A DNA stretch of 64,000 bases from Cyclina sinensis (lineage: Eukaryota; Mollusca; Bivalvia; Venerida; Veneridae), in assembly GCA_012932295.1 (NCBI GenBank), contig JAAONU010000003.1, positions 28,134,361-28,198,360 on the forward strand. The letters run 5' to 3'. The notes under the pieces are model-generated. The model made no database searches. It was given only the letters and a program-made list of their open reading frames with translations, and had not been told where the DNA came from. Within the stretch, counting starts at the first letter, position 1. Each line of letters starts with the position of its first letter. The position numbers and the translations under genes are program-made. Below, in pieces: positions 37,391 to 50,901 of this stretch.

Positions 37391-37955
37391 ATTTACGACA
37401 ATCAGAGCTCACTTAAATATTTCCATAAAAATCTAAGTTCCGTACTGGTGTGCAGGCGGAGACAGACCGACAGACGGATGGACAGAGAGATGGATATACT
37501 AACCCCAGCAACAGATAGACAAAGAGTATGGCTTATCATAATCGGTCCCAAAACTAAACCAGTGTTTGAGCACCTGCTGAGGCCTTGACTTTGAAAGCAC
37601 ATGCCTGGTTTTGCACGCAATTCCCCATGGGGCAAGAAAAATTGTGTGATTATCAAAATCCGTCCATTACTGTGCAAGTTATGGAACGGACACCAAATTG
37701 GACAGAAAGACTGACAGACACGCCAAAACTTACAGCCTCCGATCAGTTCCACCAAAATAGAACTAAAACAAGATCGCTTTCCTTTCAATTTTTGTATGCA
37801 CACGTTTTCAGCGTAACTCAAAATATTATTATTATTAAGATACAAAACTGTCCTTTGTCCAACTTCGGTGTTATTGTCTCTATCCAAATAAGCTTGCACC
37901 AACTTTTACCGCGACCAGAGAGAAGTTATTGTTGCTAAGTAAGTTTCTTCGTAAG

Positions 37956-40900
37956 CTAGTGCGACTGTCTCATCCTTAATTGTTCAGTTTTATTTTGTTT
38001 ACCAAATCTTGATTTCAGGTTGCCTCTGAGAATGTTGAAGCTTTCAAGCAACTTCGGAATGTCTGCTAGAAAAATCGCTAAAAAAGACACAATCACATCA
38101 AACATCTTAAATTGTTTACTTCATCACCTGTAATGCTTTGTACAGTTTAGTTAGAAGATTTAAATACTATGAAAATTTTTGTCAGTCAAAACTTTTATAC
38201 AATAGTACATTTATGTTGGAACTAGTATGTTGATTTACAGAACCTAGGTATAATTCATTTACAGATCTAATGCCTAGTTAGCCCATTCCCTTGCGTGCCT
38301 TCAAACGAGTAGCTAATAAAAAAAACTAAAAAAAATGAATAACTTTGGACCAAACCAAAAGAAAACACAATAATTGAAAGGCCACGGTTTACCTCCTAGT
38401 GATGTGACGAGAAGGGCAACACCTAAACAATAGCCAACGGCAGCTGCTGATGACCTCTTGTCCTTTGCGCTCGTTTTCTTTCTTTTCGTCGAAGACAACG
38501 CCGTTTTGTTTACTGCCAATTCCTTTTCTAGCTAAATATTAATATATGTTTAAATCGTTACACCATCTCACAAAATACCACATATAAGGTTTATCAATCT
38601 GTTAACCAACTACATGTTTTATGGAATGTTTTGCTGTGCAATCATGATAAATGGCTTACAGACATTTACCCTCTGAGGCTGTAACATTAGATATAAAAAT
38701 TCTGTCATTACTACATTTTTCCAAATTGTATCAGATTTTCTCGATACTTTTCACACTTAAATTTCCTATCTGTCCCTAACTTATTTTTACCTTATCTGTA
38801 ACATTTTTTAACGCCACTTGTATCTCTTCATAAGACATGTTGTTAAAAGTTGAATTTCCGTACAACAAGTTGTACACAAAGCAGCTACACTGACACTTTG
38901 TATCATCTGTCGTCTGCTCCTCGACTAGAATTGCCTGGTCCTCGACTGAAACAAATTGGTAGAGAATATAAATTGTTTTCTAAACTCTTTATTCTAATTG
39001 AAACTTTTTCTGAGTACTGGAGAAAGTGTTCATGTGTGACGACCGTTACAAATGTCTGTAATAGTTTCATAACACTATACATGTGCATATTTTATCATTT
39101 AATTTTGCTCATAAAAATGTTCACAGTGGTTCTCTAAAAGTCTTAAAATAAGTTAATCACTTCTCAGTTTCTATAGCACGATTTTAATCACTCGAGAATG
39201 AAAGGCAGGATCTATTATAGTAGTTGTGTAAATGTAGCAACATGTATACATTTTTATCATATACTTATAAATGAAATATTGAGAAATATTGATGAAATAA
39301 AATGCGTATTTTCATTTTCCGTATTTTCACTGTAAAAATTTATTTTTCACTGCAGTCAAACATGTTTTATGTATTTTTACTGGTGTCTTGGCGGACTACT
39401 TTCTTCTAAATTCAGCCAATACACTAAATTAAAGGGGAATTCTTTCGAATCTTAAGGTCAAAAAAGAGAAAAGTATATAATAAACAGAAAATTCAAGTTT
39501 TTTCATTATATACGGGATTTACATTCATCTCGTGGTATGAAAATTATCATATTTCACTCATGGCTATCACCACTTGTGAAATATTTATTTTCATACCACT
39601 CCATGAAAATAAATCCTGTATTTATAGAAAAAACTTGAATATCCTCTATATTTTTAGGGGAGTAAATAGTGCATGTCCGTGTAAAGTGGCCCAGGATATT
39701 TAAAAAAAATGAATTCTGAACAGTCATAGAAACTCAAATATTCAAAAACATATATCTTTACCTACCCCTCAACCAGGCAGCTTCTACAGTGAAGTATTGG
39801 GCAGTAATAAACCTGTTCTCTACAAAAGATAGATTTATTTAGGTCAGTTAAAACAATCAGTTAAAGAAGAGACTCAAAATATCCTGTAGGCTCTTCGTAA
39901 CAAAAGTTGCTAATTTTGCTGTTGAATTTAGTTATATTACGAATTTTCTAACTACAAATAATCATGAAAAGGTTGTGACAGTTATGATACAGAGGGTGGG
40001 CCTCACAATGGTCTATTACTACAAGTATTAGCATTTCCAAAAATGCTTGAAATCGCCGTTCAGCCATGCATTTCGTCTTATCCATAGATGAATGTATTTC
40101 ATGTTCTTCATTCATTAATTTGATAATCTTACAACATGCTTTGCACTGAAAAGCGAAGTTATATTTGATAATTGTCACACAGAAATTATAAAGTAGATGA
40201 AATATACATTGAAATTTTTATTGTAGCTTGACTATTTTTTAAAGCGGACGATTTGGCTTCTTAATGAAAAATATCCCAATATCTTTATACATCATGTTAA
40301 AATTTGCAGCATTAAAACCTTGTAAATATTGCTTTGTTGTAAACCAGTCTACGCATAATTAATTGACTATTTCGTAGTTTTTTAACTTTATTTATTACTA
40401 AAAAATGTATACTTAACAAAAGCTAGATACAGTTCTTCAATACCATAAGAATATTATATGTACAATTTAAACAGAATAAATTTTAGGTAAAAAATACGAT
40501 TTTGCCCTGACCCTAATACACGGAAAAATCCTGATCAAACTCCTCGCACCGGTTACGTCACGCTTTGCTACTTTTACTGTACTAATCAGGGGAAGTAACC
40601 CCTGCGGGGAGTTTGTATCCTGATTAGAATCGCCCGGAAGCAAGCATTTATTTTTTTCTTTAACTGCAAGTTTTGGAAAAAACAAACAAACCATACTACA
40701 TTCTCTAGTTAAAAATGACATGTAGCAAAAAATATTGCGATTATCCTGTATTTATCCTACACGAGCCTGAAGACTGGTACTGAGATCGTACATTGATGAT
40801 GGTATTTTTCAGTTGTAAGAATAAGTAACCCGACAAACATGGCGGTTGGACGAGTCCATTTACGCATCCCTTGCAGAAGAATTTTGACGTCCATTTTGTT

Positions 40901-43900
40901 ATCATGTGATATGAAATGCTTTGCTTTGATTGGCTAAAGGCAGGCGGTGTACAGGCAAAACTGTTCAAATCTTGTTAATTGTATATATCGCCGTCCAGGA
41001 ACGGCGATAATGATGATATAATTATTATAATACACACTTGAGTCAATTAAGGTCAACGTTTTCGTATGGTAATGCAGACTGTTGCATAAACTGGGTAAAG
41101 TTTATTAAGGCAACTATAATGCAGATCCTAAACTAAAGGGATGTGTTCTAGAGATAAACAACAAGAAAAAAATAGAAACTTTGCTCTTATCATGCAAATG
41201 TAAATCGAAAATAAAATCTTTCGTCTTTACTCTTTATAATTGCTTTAGTGAGTTATACGATCTTTTTTCACCCTGTTTCTCTCTTTTATTCTTTCAAATC
41301 TACGAAAGTAGTTCCTAAGAAATAGTTCCATTTTGTAAGAATACATGTAAATTGTTATTTGCGTGATTCTTACTTGGTGTTGTTATAAGTGTTATATTAA
41401 CAGGTACAGTTAACTCCTCCTCCTTCGTTGTGTTATAGTACAGTGATACGAACATACATTGTACAAACAGAGGCTCAAACTGCAAAGGGTAATCAGTGTC
41501 TGTGACTGGAACCTCGAAGGTCTAAAGAAATAAAAAGATACTTCAGTGTTTTTTATTATTATTTCTTATTATTTTCTTTTTTAATAATTTAAAGCGTAAA
41601 TAAATAACCAAGAAAGTACATGTTTCTACAAATCGGTTTGGATAAGAGAAGTACTAACTGATTTTATATTTTATTCAATCCTATTTAAGGACATGCACAA
41701 AAAATCTCTTAGAAGCTTATTTGGAAAAAAAACCCTGCCTATTCAGTTTATTAAGAGAAAAGAGTAAAGAAAAACAGTTACGAAATGCCGTAAGTTATGC
41801 TGCTGAAATACAACATAGTCAAATAATTTGAAATAAATATACTCCAAGTATATTTTGAAGTATTTACCATTTTATGTGTAGAGTTCCACGTGTCCGTATC
41901 ATTACATGATTGGGCTTTATAATTTAGAACCATTCTGATATATAAGGGTGTATAATTTGCTGAGATGCTCAGGTTAAAACCGTTTAGGTGAATTGAACTC
42001 TGCAGTGATATCTGCAAAGTGAAAAAAAAACGTAAATGTTACAGAATTCTCCATAGGGACGCTAACTGTCATAATTATGTTAATTATAACTGTTATTATG
42101 TAAACCGCAATATGTCAGACGAGAGTTCAGCTCGTCCAAAAACAAGTACAATAGCATTTATGCTAGTGTCTCATAAAAATCGGCGACACCGACATCTCGG
42201 CGTCTTCCCCGATTTATGGCTCGTCGGCGGTCTCATTAATCTGACGTTCCCACGATGTCGGTTTCTTTGATCGCCGACGTGCAGCCACTTCAATCGGAGA
42301 TCAAACGGTGATGACCAGTCGATTAGCCATTGATTAGTCACCGACTAGTCGAGATAGTATACTACTATATATACCCGGCGAAAACGCAAGTAATCGTTAA
42401 TATATATCTCAGACTAGCCACGGATTATTTTGCGAGTGATCAATGAATAATCGATGGGCACACAGCGATATGTATACCGTCGGCCGTGACCTATCCGGGA
42501 GCCTGCAGTACATCGGTAGAAGCACGGCGAGATGCCTGCGACAAGTCCCCGATATTGACAAGCGAAAAAGAAATCTGAGACATCGGTATGGAGTGATAAA
42601 TCGCCAGTAATCCGGCCGAGGGTCGGACGTGATCCGGCCGACCATCGGCGATTAGTCACTGATGCTATAACGATTTCACGGAGTAGAATTTTTTCCTCCG
42701 ATCGATCGGGAAATTTTAACTTGGAGGTAAGTTTTGCAGACATCTCGCCGATCTAAAAAAAACACCTGTTTTTTTGGCCGAGGCGCAGATAAATCGACGA
42801 TATATCGCAGACTTCTCCCCGAAAATGCCACAGATTCCCCAAAAACTCGTCGTCACCTCATCGCCGACCCGTCGGACCTTGTATGAGACAGTGGCTTTAG
42901 CAACAAACAGCTTACATCTAGCAATTAGCATACCCGTCTCTTTCCATATAGAGCCACCCTATAAAATCACAAAACAAGGGAAAGAACTCTGGACATAAAT
43001 TTTATGAGGTACTTCACTTGACTGTACACGTTATTTGTATCTATGACGTAATACTAAGTAGTATTTTTTGAATAACTGACAGATTGTGAGTCAACCACAC
43101 TTTTTTGTTTTTGAAAGGCAGCTATTTATGTAAGACAGAAGTAAAGACAAACCAGAGACATTGGTCAAATAAATATTGTATTTCCTGGCTGGTATTGGTT
43201 ACACGCTGTTGACATCGGGCCCAGATAGCACTGTATTAGAACAAAATCTATCTAAAATCAAGTACATTTACTTTACTGAAAGAGAGACGTTCTGGGCTTA
43301 TAGGAAACTACTGATCAGTATAAATGAAATCATTATGTCTTTATCGCATTTAGTAAAACATGTCTGTATAAAATATTGTTTAGTTTGTGGATGTCTTCTT
43401 CAAAGATATGCCGTCACTTTGATGTGGCAAATTCTGATCAATTTTATCGATGTATGAAAAATTAACGCTTTTTGAATGATGGAGAATTTACTGCAAACAT
43501 TTGTCTGACCTCAGAAATTAACGTTAACTCTCCGCTTTGGTGATACTTTTTTCAGTTTCTTAATTAACAAGCATTTAAGCCAGTCTATGCGTTTATTATA
43601 ATATAAAACGTATTTATATTGTTTGCGGTATCATATTGCTTACATTCAAGATTTCTTTTCCTCCATTACCACTCTGAATTATTTGCAGTGAAGCAAAGAC
43701 AATTTTATAGAGTCTTTCTTAATTGATCATATCGTTCACTTTATCAACATTTAAATAAGTTAGATTAAAATACAAGACCACTGTTGACTTATATGCTCAT
43801 CAGTGTTTGAAACTGTACTTTGTTCGATCGCACTGCAGTATTTATGTCAATGTTGATTAGTACACGGCGAACAAATTCCTTGTAATAAATATTAATCGGT

Positions 43901-46900
43901 TTAGTTGTTGAAATTATATTTTGTACAAGGACTAAAAGCTATCGGTAAACTGACTCTATTTTAGTTTACTTTACTTATTGTCGGTACCGGTTGCCCATAT
44001 GACCGACGCCCCCCTGCAGAAGTTAGTCATTTTAGGTTATGGGAGATAGTGCAAGATACAGAAAGCATCAGAGACACCTCTGGTACATTTCATATTTAGT
44101 GTGTCTAACCTGAAAGACAGTATTGTTGGTGGAGGAGCGGGGGATCCAACTCGCAACCCCTGGGTTACCAGTCCAACGCGTTAAGACTTGACCACGAATT
44201 CGCTTCGAGCTAGCGGGTGACACTGATAAACTATAAAAAGTGCTAGGAAAATACTTCAAAGCGATTGGGCAAAATTTAATTTTAACCAATAATATTAGGT
44301 CAGTAGTTAACCACTAAGACGGTTAGTGTTTGTTAGTACGCTACAATTCTATTTAAATATACTAACACACTCTGACCTATACAATGTACACGATAAGCAA
44401 ACAGGACAGAAACTTATTTGCAGAAATTGACGTTACCGAGCTGTTTCCCGTAATTTGTATTGTCTCCAATGAAATTAATGGTTCGTTGAACTGCAAAACA
44501 TCAACTGAAATGAACGATCAAAAATGTGCTGCATCATTTTAAATAAATTTCTGCTCTTTCGATTAGCAATTAACTGAAACGACAAATTCAGATTTGCAAA
44601 TGAGCTGGCTGATGAAATATATGAACGAAAGTACATTTAATGAAATATCATAAATACAGCAGAACAGGTAAAAATACAGTTTGGCCGAGTATTGTTCCAT
44701 CACGTGCCCTGAAAAACACGTCACTTTTTCGATTGTCTAAAGTCGTGTGAATTGTGCAGTAATGAAATATTTATCGGCACTCTGACATAAAAGCAGATCA
44801 CGATTTTTCTGGAAAAAATAACAAGAATCCATATAAGCACATTGTTGGACAGTTTAAGCATGCTTACTGGAACTGGTTCAGGTCTTAAGAATACATTCAG
44901 TGAGTGTTAATTAAAATCATCATCATCATCATCATCTTAAACATTTTTTAAATTTCTTCTTCCTCTCCTTCTTTTTCTTCTCAAGTTCTCACCTGTCTTT
45001 ATGACAAGTATTCTCGCGATATGTAGAATTTATAAATAATAAATATTTTCTATTACAGGAACATATCGGATCTGTTTAGAAAAAGAAGGCAACTTACTGT
45101 CTGTGTTTACAGAGTTAAATATCACTGGTATGGGCGATATTCCTCCACACATTTCCTCAACGTTCCCGTCACATGGTATCGTACACGCAGGCTCATTCAA
45201 TATCGGTCCAACCTCAGGCTGGCCTATACAAGAGCAGGTATCACCCTACCAAAACATTAATAGTTCAGTAGCATGGTAAAGTACCCCCTAAGTAAATGTA
45301 AGTCCCGTAACTACCTAACCTAGGCAAGGCAAAGTTGTCTTCAAACAACGTTTATTATTGTAACATTTATATAGTGAACACAGTAAATGTTAGTATTATA
45401 AAGGTATTAATCCTATTCTCCAACAATCATAGCATCAGTAGTCTCAGAATGCCATTACAATGTACATTTTCTAATCTATACATAAACAAGACCAAATATC
45501 CATAGAAAAGAATAAGAGTGGATCGGGGTCAGTATTTCTCCGCACGTAAACTCTAATGAGTATGTCGTATTCAAGGACAAAACCCACATACCAAGGTTGA
45601 TCTACAGGTTTATAAAAGAAAGCTTGTTTTTTTTTTCTTTTTGTGTGTGAAGAACAATATCCTAACCCGTACTTACATGCACGCCGCATTGTGAACAATT
45701 AAACTCCCGGCACTGAGCAGAACAGATGTCATGTGTCAGGTTAGCTATTGTGAAGTTTATGGTAAACTCATTACCGTCAATTGTAGACATAAAGCAGTCT
45801 TCAGGTGCTGAAACAAGACGTTTAAAATGTAAAATCTTGTACATGTTTAGTTGAGAACCCAGAGGTTTGGTAACATTTTTACTTGTGTATCAATATGGTT
45901 TTAGAGAAATATAAAGAGACCGCGGAGTGATATTTTTTTGCGCTCTTTAGGCGGCACTGTTTTTTCAATGTAGTGCAAATGACATTTTTTCGCATACTCT
46001 TGATCGAAGACGATAAGATAAAGAAATCAATACAGTAAATTTTGGTGGTTTATTTTTATCAGCAACAATATAGTCCTGAAAATATAGTCTAGACCACGAC
46101 TTATATTTAGTACGTGTTAGATTACCTATCTGATACAAAATTTGTTAAACACAGTATACGGACAAAGTATTGAATTTCATCAAATAAAAGGAATTTTGCT
46201 TATGCAGTGGTAGCAAACATAGGGAACAGGCTAGAAAGCTTTACCGCTTGTTGACAGCAATCATTATAGTTTGATTTTCATTAAACTAGATTTTTACTTC
46301 CAAATATATGCAGGTGAAATTAGATACATGTATTATCAATTGTTTGCCTTTGTCGTCGGTCTTCGGTCTAGCTGGAACTGCCCTGATCCCTCTTTCATCT
46401 GATCTGTGTGTCTATTATCGCCACTGAACGTGAGTGCAAGCCAGCAGTAAATGCACATAACGTTTGATTCGTCAAACGCATAATTATAAGGTTTAACAGT
46501 TTCAAAGCGGGGTTGTTAAAATAATTTCCGAGCCTGCATAATAATCGGATATACGTGATGAAGTCGACCAGGTAATTGCCTACTGCATATCAATTTTACC
46601 GTAAAAGATATGACAGGTAGTGCCTAGTGCTTATTAAATGCAGTTAATTCATCAAATATATTGATTTAAATGCTTATTTCGAAATAAGTGAAACAGGTAA
46701 CGTAGATTAACACTATTGTTATGGAGTACTTAAACGGTACCGGAAGTCAGAAAATTCGATCAAATATTTAAACTCCCCATCTCCCCATGATATTTCATAT
46801 TTACAAATCTTCAATCCATAATTTCATTGTATCTCCAACCTGTAAATTAACAACCTGTAATTTCATGCCTATCCACAAGTCAAAAACTCAGTGCATCGAA

Positions 46901-49900
46901 TACTCTATTTCGAAGTGTGTAGCAATGGACTGAGGCGAAATTACAGAGTGTACCTTCCATTCTACATTCAATGACCTATTCTATATTTGAATAATAGAAG
47001 AGTGAGTGTTTACGTCTGTATTTTGTATTACAAATCCTAACCCACTATGAACACTGTTTTTTTTTGACGAGGAAGAACCACCGTAAACAGTTTTAAGTCA
47101 TTTTTTCCCCAGAATTCGCATGGCTGGTATATTCAGAGAACAGCCCGTCTTTATGTAGGACCTAATTTCCTTCTTGCCTGGAGGATCAATACTTTCAAAA
47201 ATGCATTAAGCAAAGTTACATGGCTTTTAGCCTAAAATATTGACTAGATATGAAGAATGAGAATGCAAGAAATCCGGTTAACATGTTGATGGTGAAGAGA
47301 AGCTTTTATTATACAGAAATACAAAAATAAGAATAAAAGACGAGAACTATTATAACGGATTTAGATTTTGTCAATACTTGTGTTTAGAAAATCCCATTGC
47401 GATACTTCAGGTAATTCAGGTGCTGTGAGTTCTTTTGCCTGCTCTTACACTGATATTACTATTTATCTTTCAGATGAGAAGTTACAATGAGGTGCCATTT
47501 ATCAGTACTGTACACAGAGTATAGAAAAAACAGTGTTGTCTCTGTAACTTTTGTATCTTGTACTAACCCCAAAACCTAAGATAACAAAACAATTCAGGGG
47601 CGTCGGTCGTATGGGCAACCAGTACCGACAATAAATAGACTCAAATGACTAGAAGGGTAAGTAACCAAACACACCTATTATTAAATAATTACATTAACTA
47701 TTATGGTGTTAATGAAAAAAAGATAGTTCCAAATTATTTTCAAATCAAGCTAGAGCTTCTAAGAAGAAGACTTTTAAAGTTTCCAATATAGACATATAAA
47801 GCAAATAAGCATCTTCCTTGAAGGCAATTACTTTTAATTTAACGATATAAATTTCACAGCTGATGTAAGAGGAACCCCAAGAAACACGTACTCCAAATTA
47901 TCTTCAAATTAGGCTAGCAAAAAAGTCTGGTCTGCAAAAGAGAAATTCCTTGTCTACACTTTATACCATTCAGTGAATACAGTTCAGTGATTTACCTTAT
48001 ACATGTTGAATGGTCTGTTCAACCTGACAGATACTGATAAAAGTAGATATCTATAGAGTAGAGTAAATTGTAAACAGAATACAGGCCAGGAAGAGGTAAC
48101 GATGGGAAGATTTAAGTTCTTATATTATTTTTTCGTTTGTAAAGTTTGTAACTGACAGGATATGAAATTGATAGCGGTGGCAATTTGTTATTTGGTTGAT
48201 AAAAGCGGAAACGGCCAAAGTTGCGTCAAATGAATGTTGCATTACACCTATTTCATGTTTTTGAAGAAATAGACAATACTTGTTTTATAAAGTGCAAACA
48301 TACTCTTCATTTCAATTGAATTTTTACAATATACAGTTATTCACAAGCCTTACATTGCTGAGATGTTTTACCTGTCGGTGTGGCTGGTAGGAGTGCTGGC
48401 AAGTCTCCTGAACCTACTATGTAATACACGTCGCCATTGTTAGCTAATTTAAGGCAGGCTGACTTGTACCGCGCTACACCCAAGTTCTTGTTCAAAGTGG
48501 CAAAATCCACGCTGTAACTAGTAAAAAAATGCATCGCCGGATTGATTAAACGTTTAATATAGTATATATTCTAAATTGAAAATATACTTCTAGATATACT
48601 TTTAGAATAATTAACATTGTAGTATTCAATGAGTGTTTGAAGGGATATATCTGTCTAACTAGATAAAAATACATTGTGAGTAGGCAAATTTGTCTCAAGT
48701 CTAACGATGTCTAAGTTAAATTTTCATCTTAAAATGTCCAGCAAAACTCTAAAATAGTAAACCAACCAATTTTGAAGAGTCGGAGACACATATTATAAAG
48801 AGTAAAACTTATATTCGTAAATTATTTTAAGATAATGCAAAACGTCTTTATTAAAATAGTACAAAATTTTTGTTTTGAATTTCAAATTTGAAAAAAAAAG
48901 ATTTCTTAAATGATAAATGACCAAGAAAGCATTAAAAGGCAAGAATTGTATGGGTTTTTTAAACTTTCCTAAGATGCAGGTAAAATAAAACGATAATACC
49001 ACCCAACCTAGTGTATGAATGTGATAATTCATATGTTAATTCACGTGCTACAGCGTTATTTAAATTTGATGCTGCAAACCACTTCATGCTAGATGACCCC
49101 GTTGTATTAAACTTTTCCTTCGATATGATGGTGCCATTTTTATTTCGGTACGTCACTCTAACCTGTAAAAATAACACGGCTGTTTATAACATCTTTAAGA
49201 ACTCCCTTGTAATGATATTTCCCTATTACACACAGAAGGCGGCCTCTCAGTGTTAACCATTCTATTAAGTCAGTTGGTTGCTAGGAGGTACAGGTACCCT
49301 ATGTGTCATTCGTAGTGCACGGTCAACCTTCTCACGGTGCAACCAGGTGTTAAGCTGGACTTAAACGCAGGAATATAAGTGATAGGAAGCCTTACGATAC
49401 ATGTTACCACATGTACGTTCTTGACCAAGAAGGGGGCAGAATTCCTATACAACTGGTACTATGAGTATTAATTCAGGAGATAAAAGTTTTCATTGAAACC
49501 TTGGCAGTTCTGATAAGACCATAAAATTCATTAACTGACGACATAATGTATTTCTGGTGGTCTTCTAATAGGAATTCAATCAGCCAAAACACATAAATGT
49601 CGCAATACACCACGCTGATGTAAAATCGATTGGACTCCTCCTTTTTTAAAATCCCTTTCACTTTAAATTGTTATAAGGACTCAAATTATTAGATTTCTAG
49701 TCTGTCAACTCTCTTCCAACTATCTGAAGCCAAGAGTTACGTGTTTGACTAAAAATGATTAACACAATAAATACATAAAGCAGTATTTTATAACTATTTC
49801 GACATTTGTTGAACATAAAATGTCGTTTCATGAAAAATCGTACAGGGCGATTGATCAGTATTCTTGTTTTAAATGTTAAAGCCAAACATTTTTTTCTGCA

Positions 49901-50900
49901 TTTTTTTACTATTTGTGCTACAACTAACATGTCAAATGATGTCATTTAGTATTCTTACATCTTTAAATTTGTCTTTACTTTTTGCTTATATCCTCTTGCC
50001 TTTGTAATTAACAATTCACAATCTGACAAGTTTAAACGCTTCGTCTTCAGGGGGAGTCCAAAATAAGTTTTCCATTTTACGATTCCGCCTATAATTTATC
50101 TCTTAATGTTTTTTTTCTTCTGTGTACCATGAAAAGACAGACAGACGTTGGTCTTCGCAAAACATTTTCCATTGCCACTTGAAAGCATATCTTGATAATA
50201 GCATGATGTAAAAATAGTGTAAAATAGTGATCAGCGCTTTATTCATCCATCAAAAACATAAAACTGAATTGGAAACTAGATACTTGATAAAAATAACTGA
50301 AATTACAAATGCTTTAGACAGCTGAATTTAAAGAAAAAAAAACTGACAACGCTGTTTGTTTTGAATAATCGGCGAAAATGAAAAAGACCTAACGACTTTT
50401 TCCTCGATATCTGAGAACTTCATCTACAACAACAATTATTGCAAATACCTAAATCAGACACTAAATGTACCTTGTCTGGTGGATTGTCCGTCCACTTGTC
50501 TATAAAAGTATTTCTATAGCCCTGCGCTCCCTTTTTCAGCAATGTCTTTATCGTTGCGTTCGTATTGTTGTTAAAAGGACTGTTTGATTGGCTCCATACA
50601 GTAATAGGGGACATACGTGCATCACTACTTAACCATAGCAACACAGTGTAATCTAGAAAACGATATATACAACACTGTTCTTGTTTTTTTCCCCCCAAAG
50701 CAATTATGCTCACTATTATATATGTTTGTACAACTATCATCTTTTTACAAAAACCATTTTGCTTTTTTTCACTAGCATTTATATGTTAAATTAAATCTAT
50801 GGCAATTCCTTGCCTGTTTAGAAATGATACCAAATGAAACTGAAAGTTAACATTTAGAAATGACAAAAACGAATACCTGTGTATCTGCATTTGATATATC
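37956..50900 (-). CDS. WSC-domain single-pass membrane glycoprotein of a bivalve-type family (5' end missing)
   Basis: Twelve exons on the minus strand join with consistent phase: 50900-50877, 50652-50471, 49162-49008, 48517-48372, 45807-45677, 45245-45098, 44504-44437, 42011-41868, 41521-41374, 38945-38791, 38531-38393 and 38077-37956, about 520 codons. Exons 2-4 encode an N-glycosylated ectodomain (TVWSQSNSPFNN, then VRVTYRNKNGT, then MKWFAASNL). Exons 5-6 form a cysteine-rich WSC domain (CSAQCREFNCSQCG, then CTIPCDGNVEEMCGG). Exons 7-9 add a glycosylated, probably beta-rich region. Exon 10 has a CQCSC cluster. Exon 11 has the basic juxtamembrane motif KRKKTSAKDKRSSAAAVGY and starts the membrane segment (GYCLGVALLVTSLGG). 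Exon 12 completes it and gives a cytosolic tail of about 35 residues to the stop at 37956-37958. WSC domains bind carbohydrate in fungal sensors and related proteins, so a cell-surface recognition role is an inference. No signal peptide or start exon was found upstream of 50900. The family match to bivalve proteins is from memory. Confidence 0.8.
39491..39640. repeat. Foldback repeat in an intron of the WSC gene
   Basis: The arm 39491-39557 (starting ATTCAAGTTTTTTCATTATA) and the arm 39575-39640 are imperfect reverse complements over about 65 bases. They share GTGGTATGAAAAT and its complement, and are separated by a loop of about 17 bases. It could form a long hairpin in the pre-mRNA or represent a small foldback transposon. 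Confidence 0.75.
42162..42895. mobile_element. GC-rich MITE in an intron of the WSC gene
   Basis: The ends GCTAGTGTCTCATA (42162) and the reverse complement of the right end, GCCACTGTCTCATAC (42895), form short inverted repeats. The 734-bp interior is sharply richer in CG than its surroundings, with recurring CGGCGAT, GATCGG and CCGAC strings. Open frames of up to 109 codons inside look like by-products of this composition and match no family I know. Confidence 0.65.
43974..44222 (-). mobile_element. tRNA-derived SINE in an intron of the WSC gene
   Basis: This is the reverse complement of the family seen at 6108-6363. The tail block (plus strand GTCGGTACCGGTTGCCCATA) is at the left, and the tRNA-like head (plus strand CCCCTGGGTTACCAGTCCAA then CGCGTTAAGACTTGACCA) is at the right. 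It lies about 210 bases from the 68-base exon 44437-44504. Confidence 0.75.
44916..44936 (+). repeat. (ATC)7 microsatellite
   Basis: Seven perfect copies of ATC in an intron of the WSC-domain gene. Confidence 0.9.
47473..47636 (+). mobile_element. SINE fragment (body and tail only)
   Basis: It matches the body and tail of the SINE at 6108-6363: ATCAGTACTGTACACAGAGT, then GTATCTTGTACTA and CCTAAGATAA, then ATGGGCAACCAGTACCGACA. The tRNA-like head is missing, so it is 5'-truncated. It lies in the intron between the exons at 48372 and 45807. Confidence 0.7.
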
Positions 50901-50901
50901 C

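Noticed and set aside
37402..37938. Overlapping open frames of 166 and 117 codons on opposite strands
   Set aside because: They fall in dispersed-repeat-like sequence (GACAGACCGACAGACGG) beside the minisatellite and match no family; there is no splice support.
42414..42743. 109-codon minus-strand open frame
   Set aside because: It is inside the GC-rich MITE; the length is explained by low stop-codon density in CG-rich sequence.
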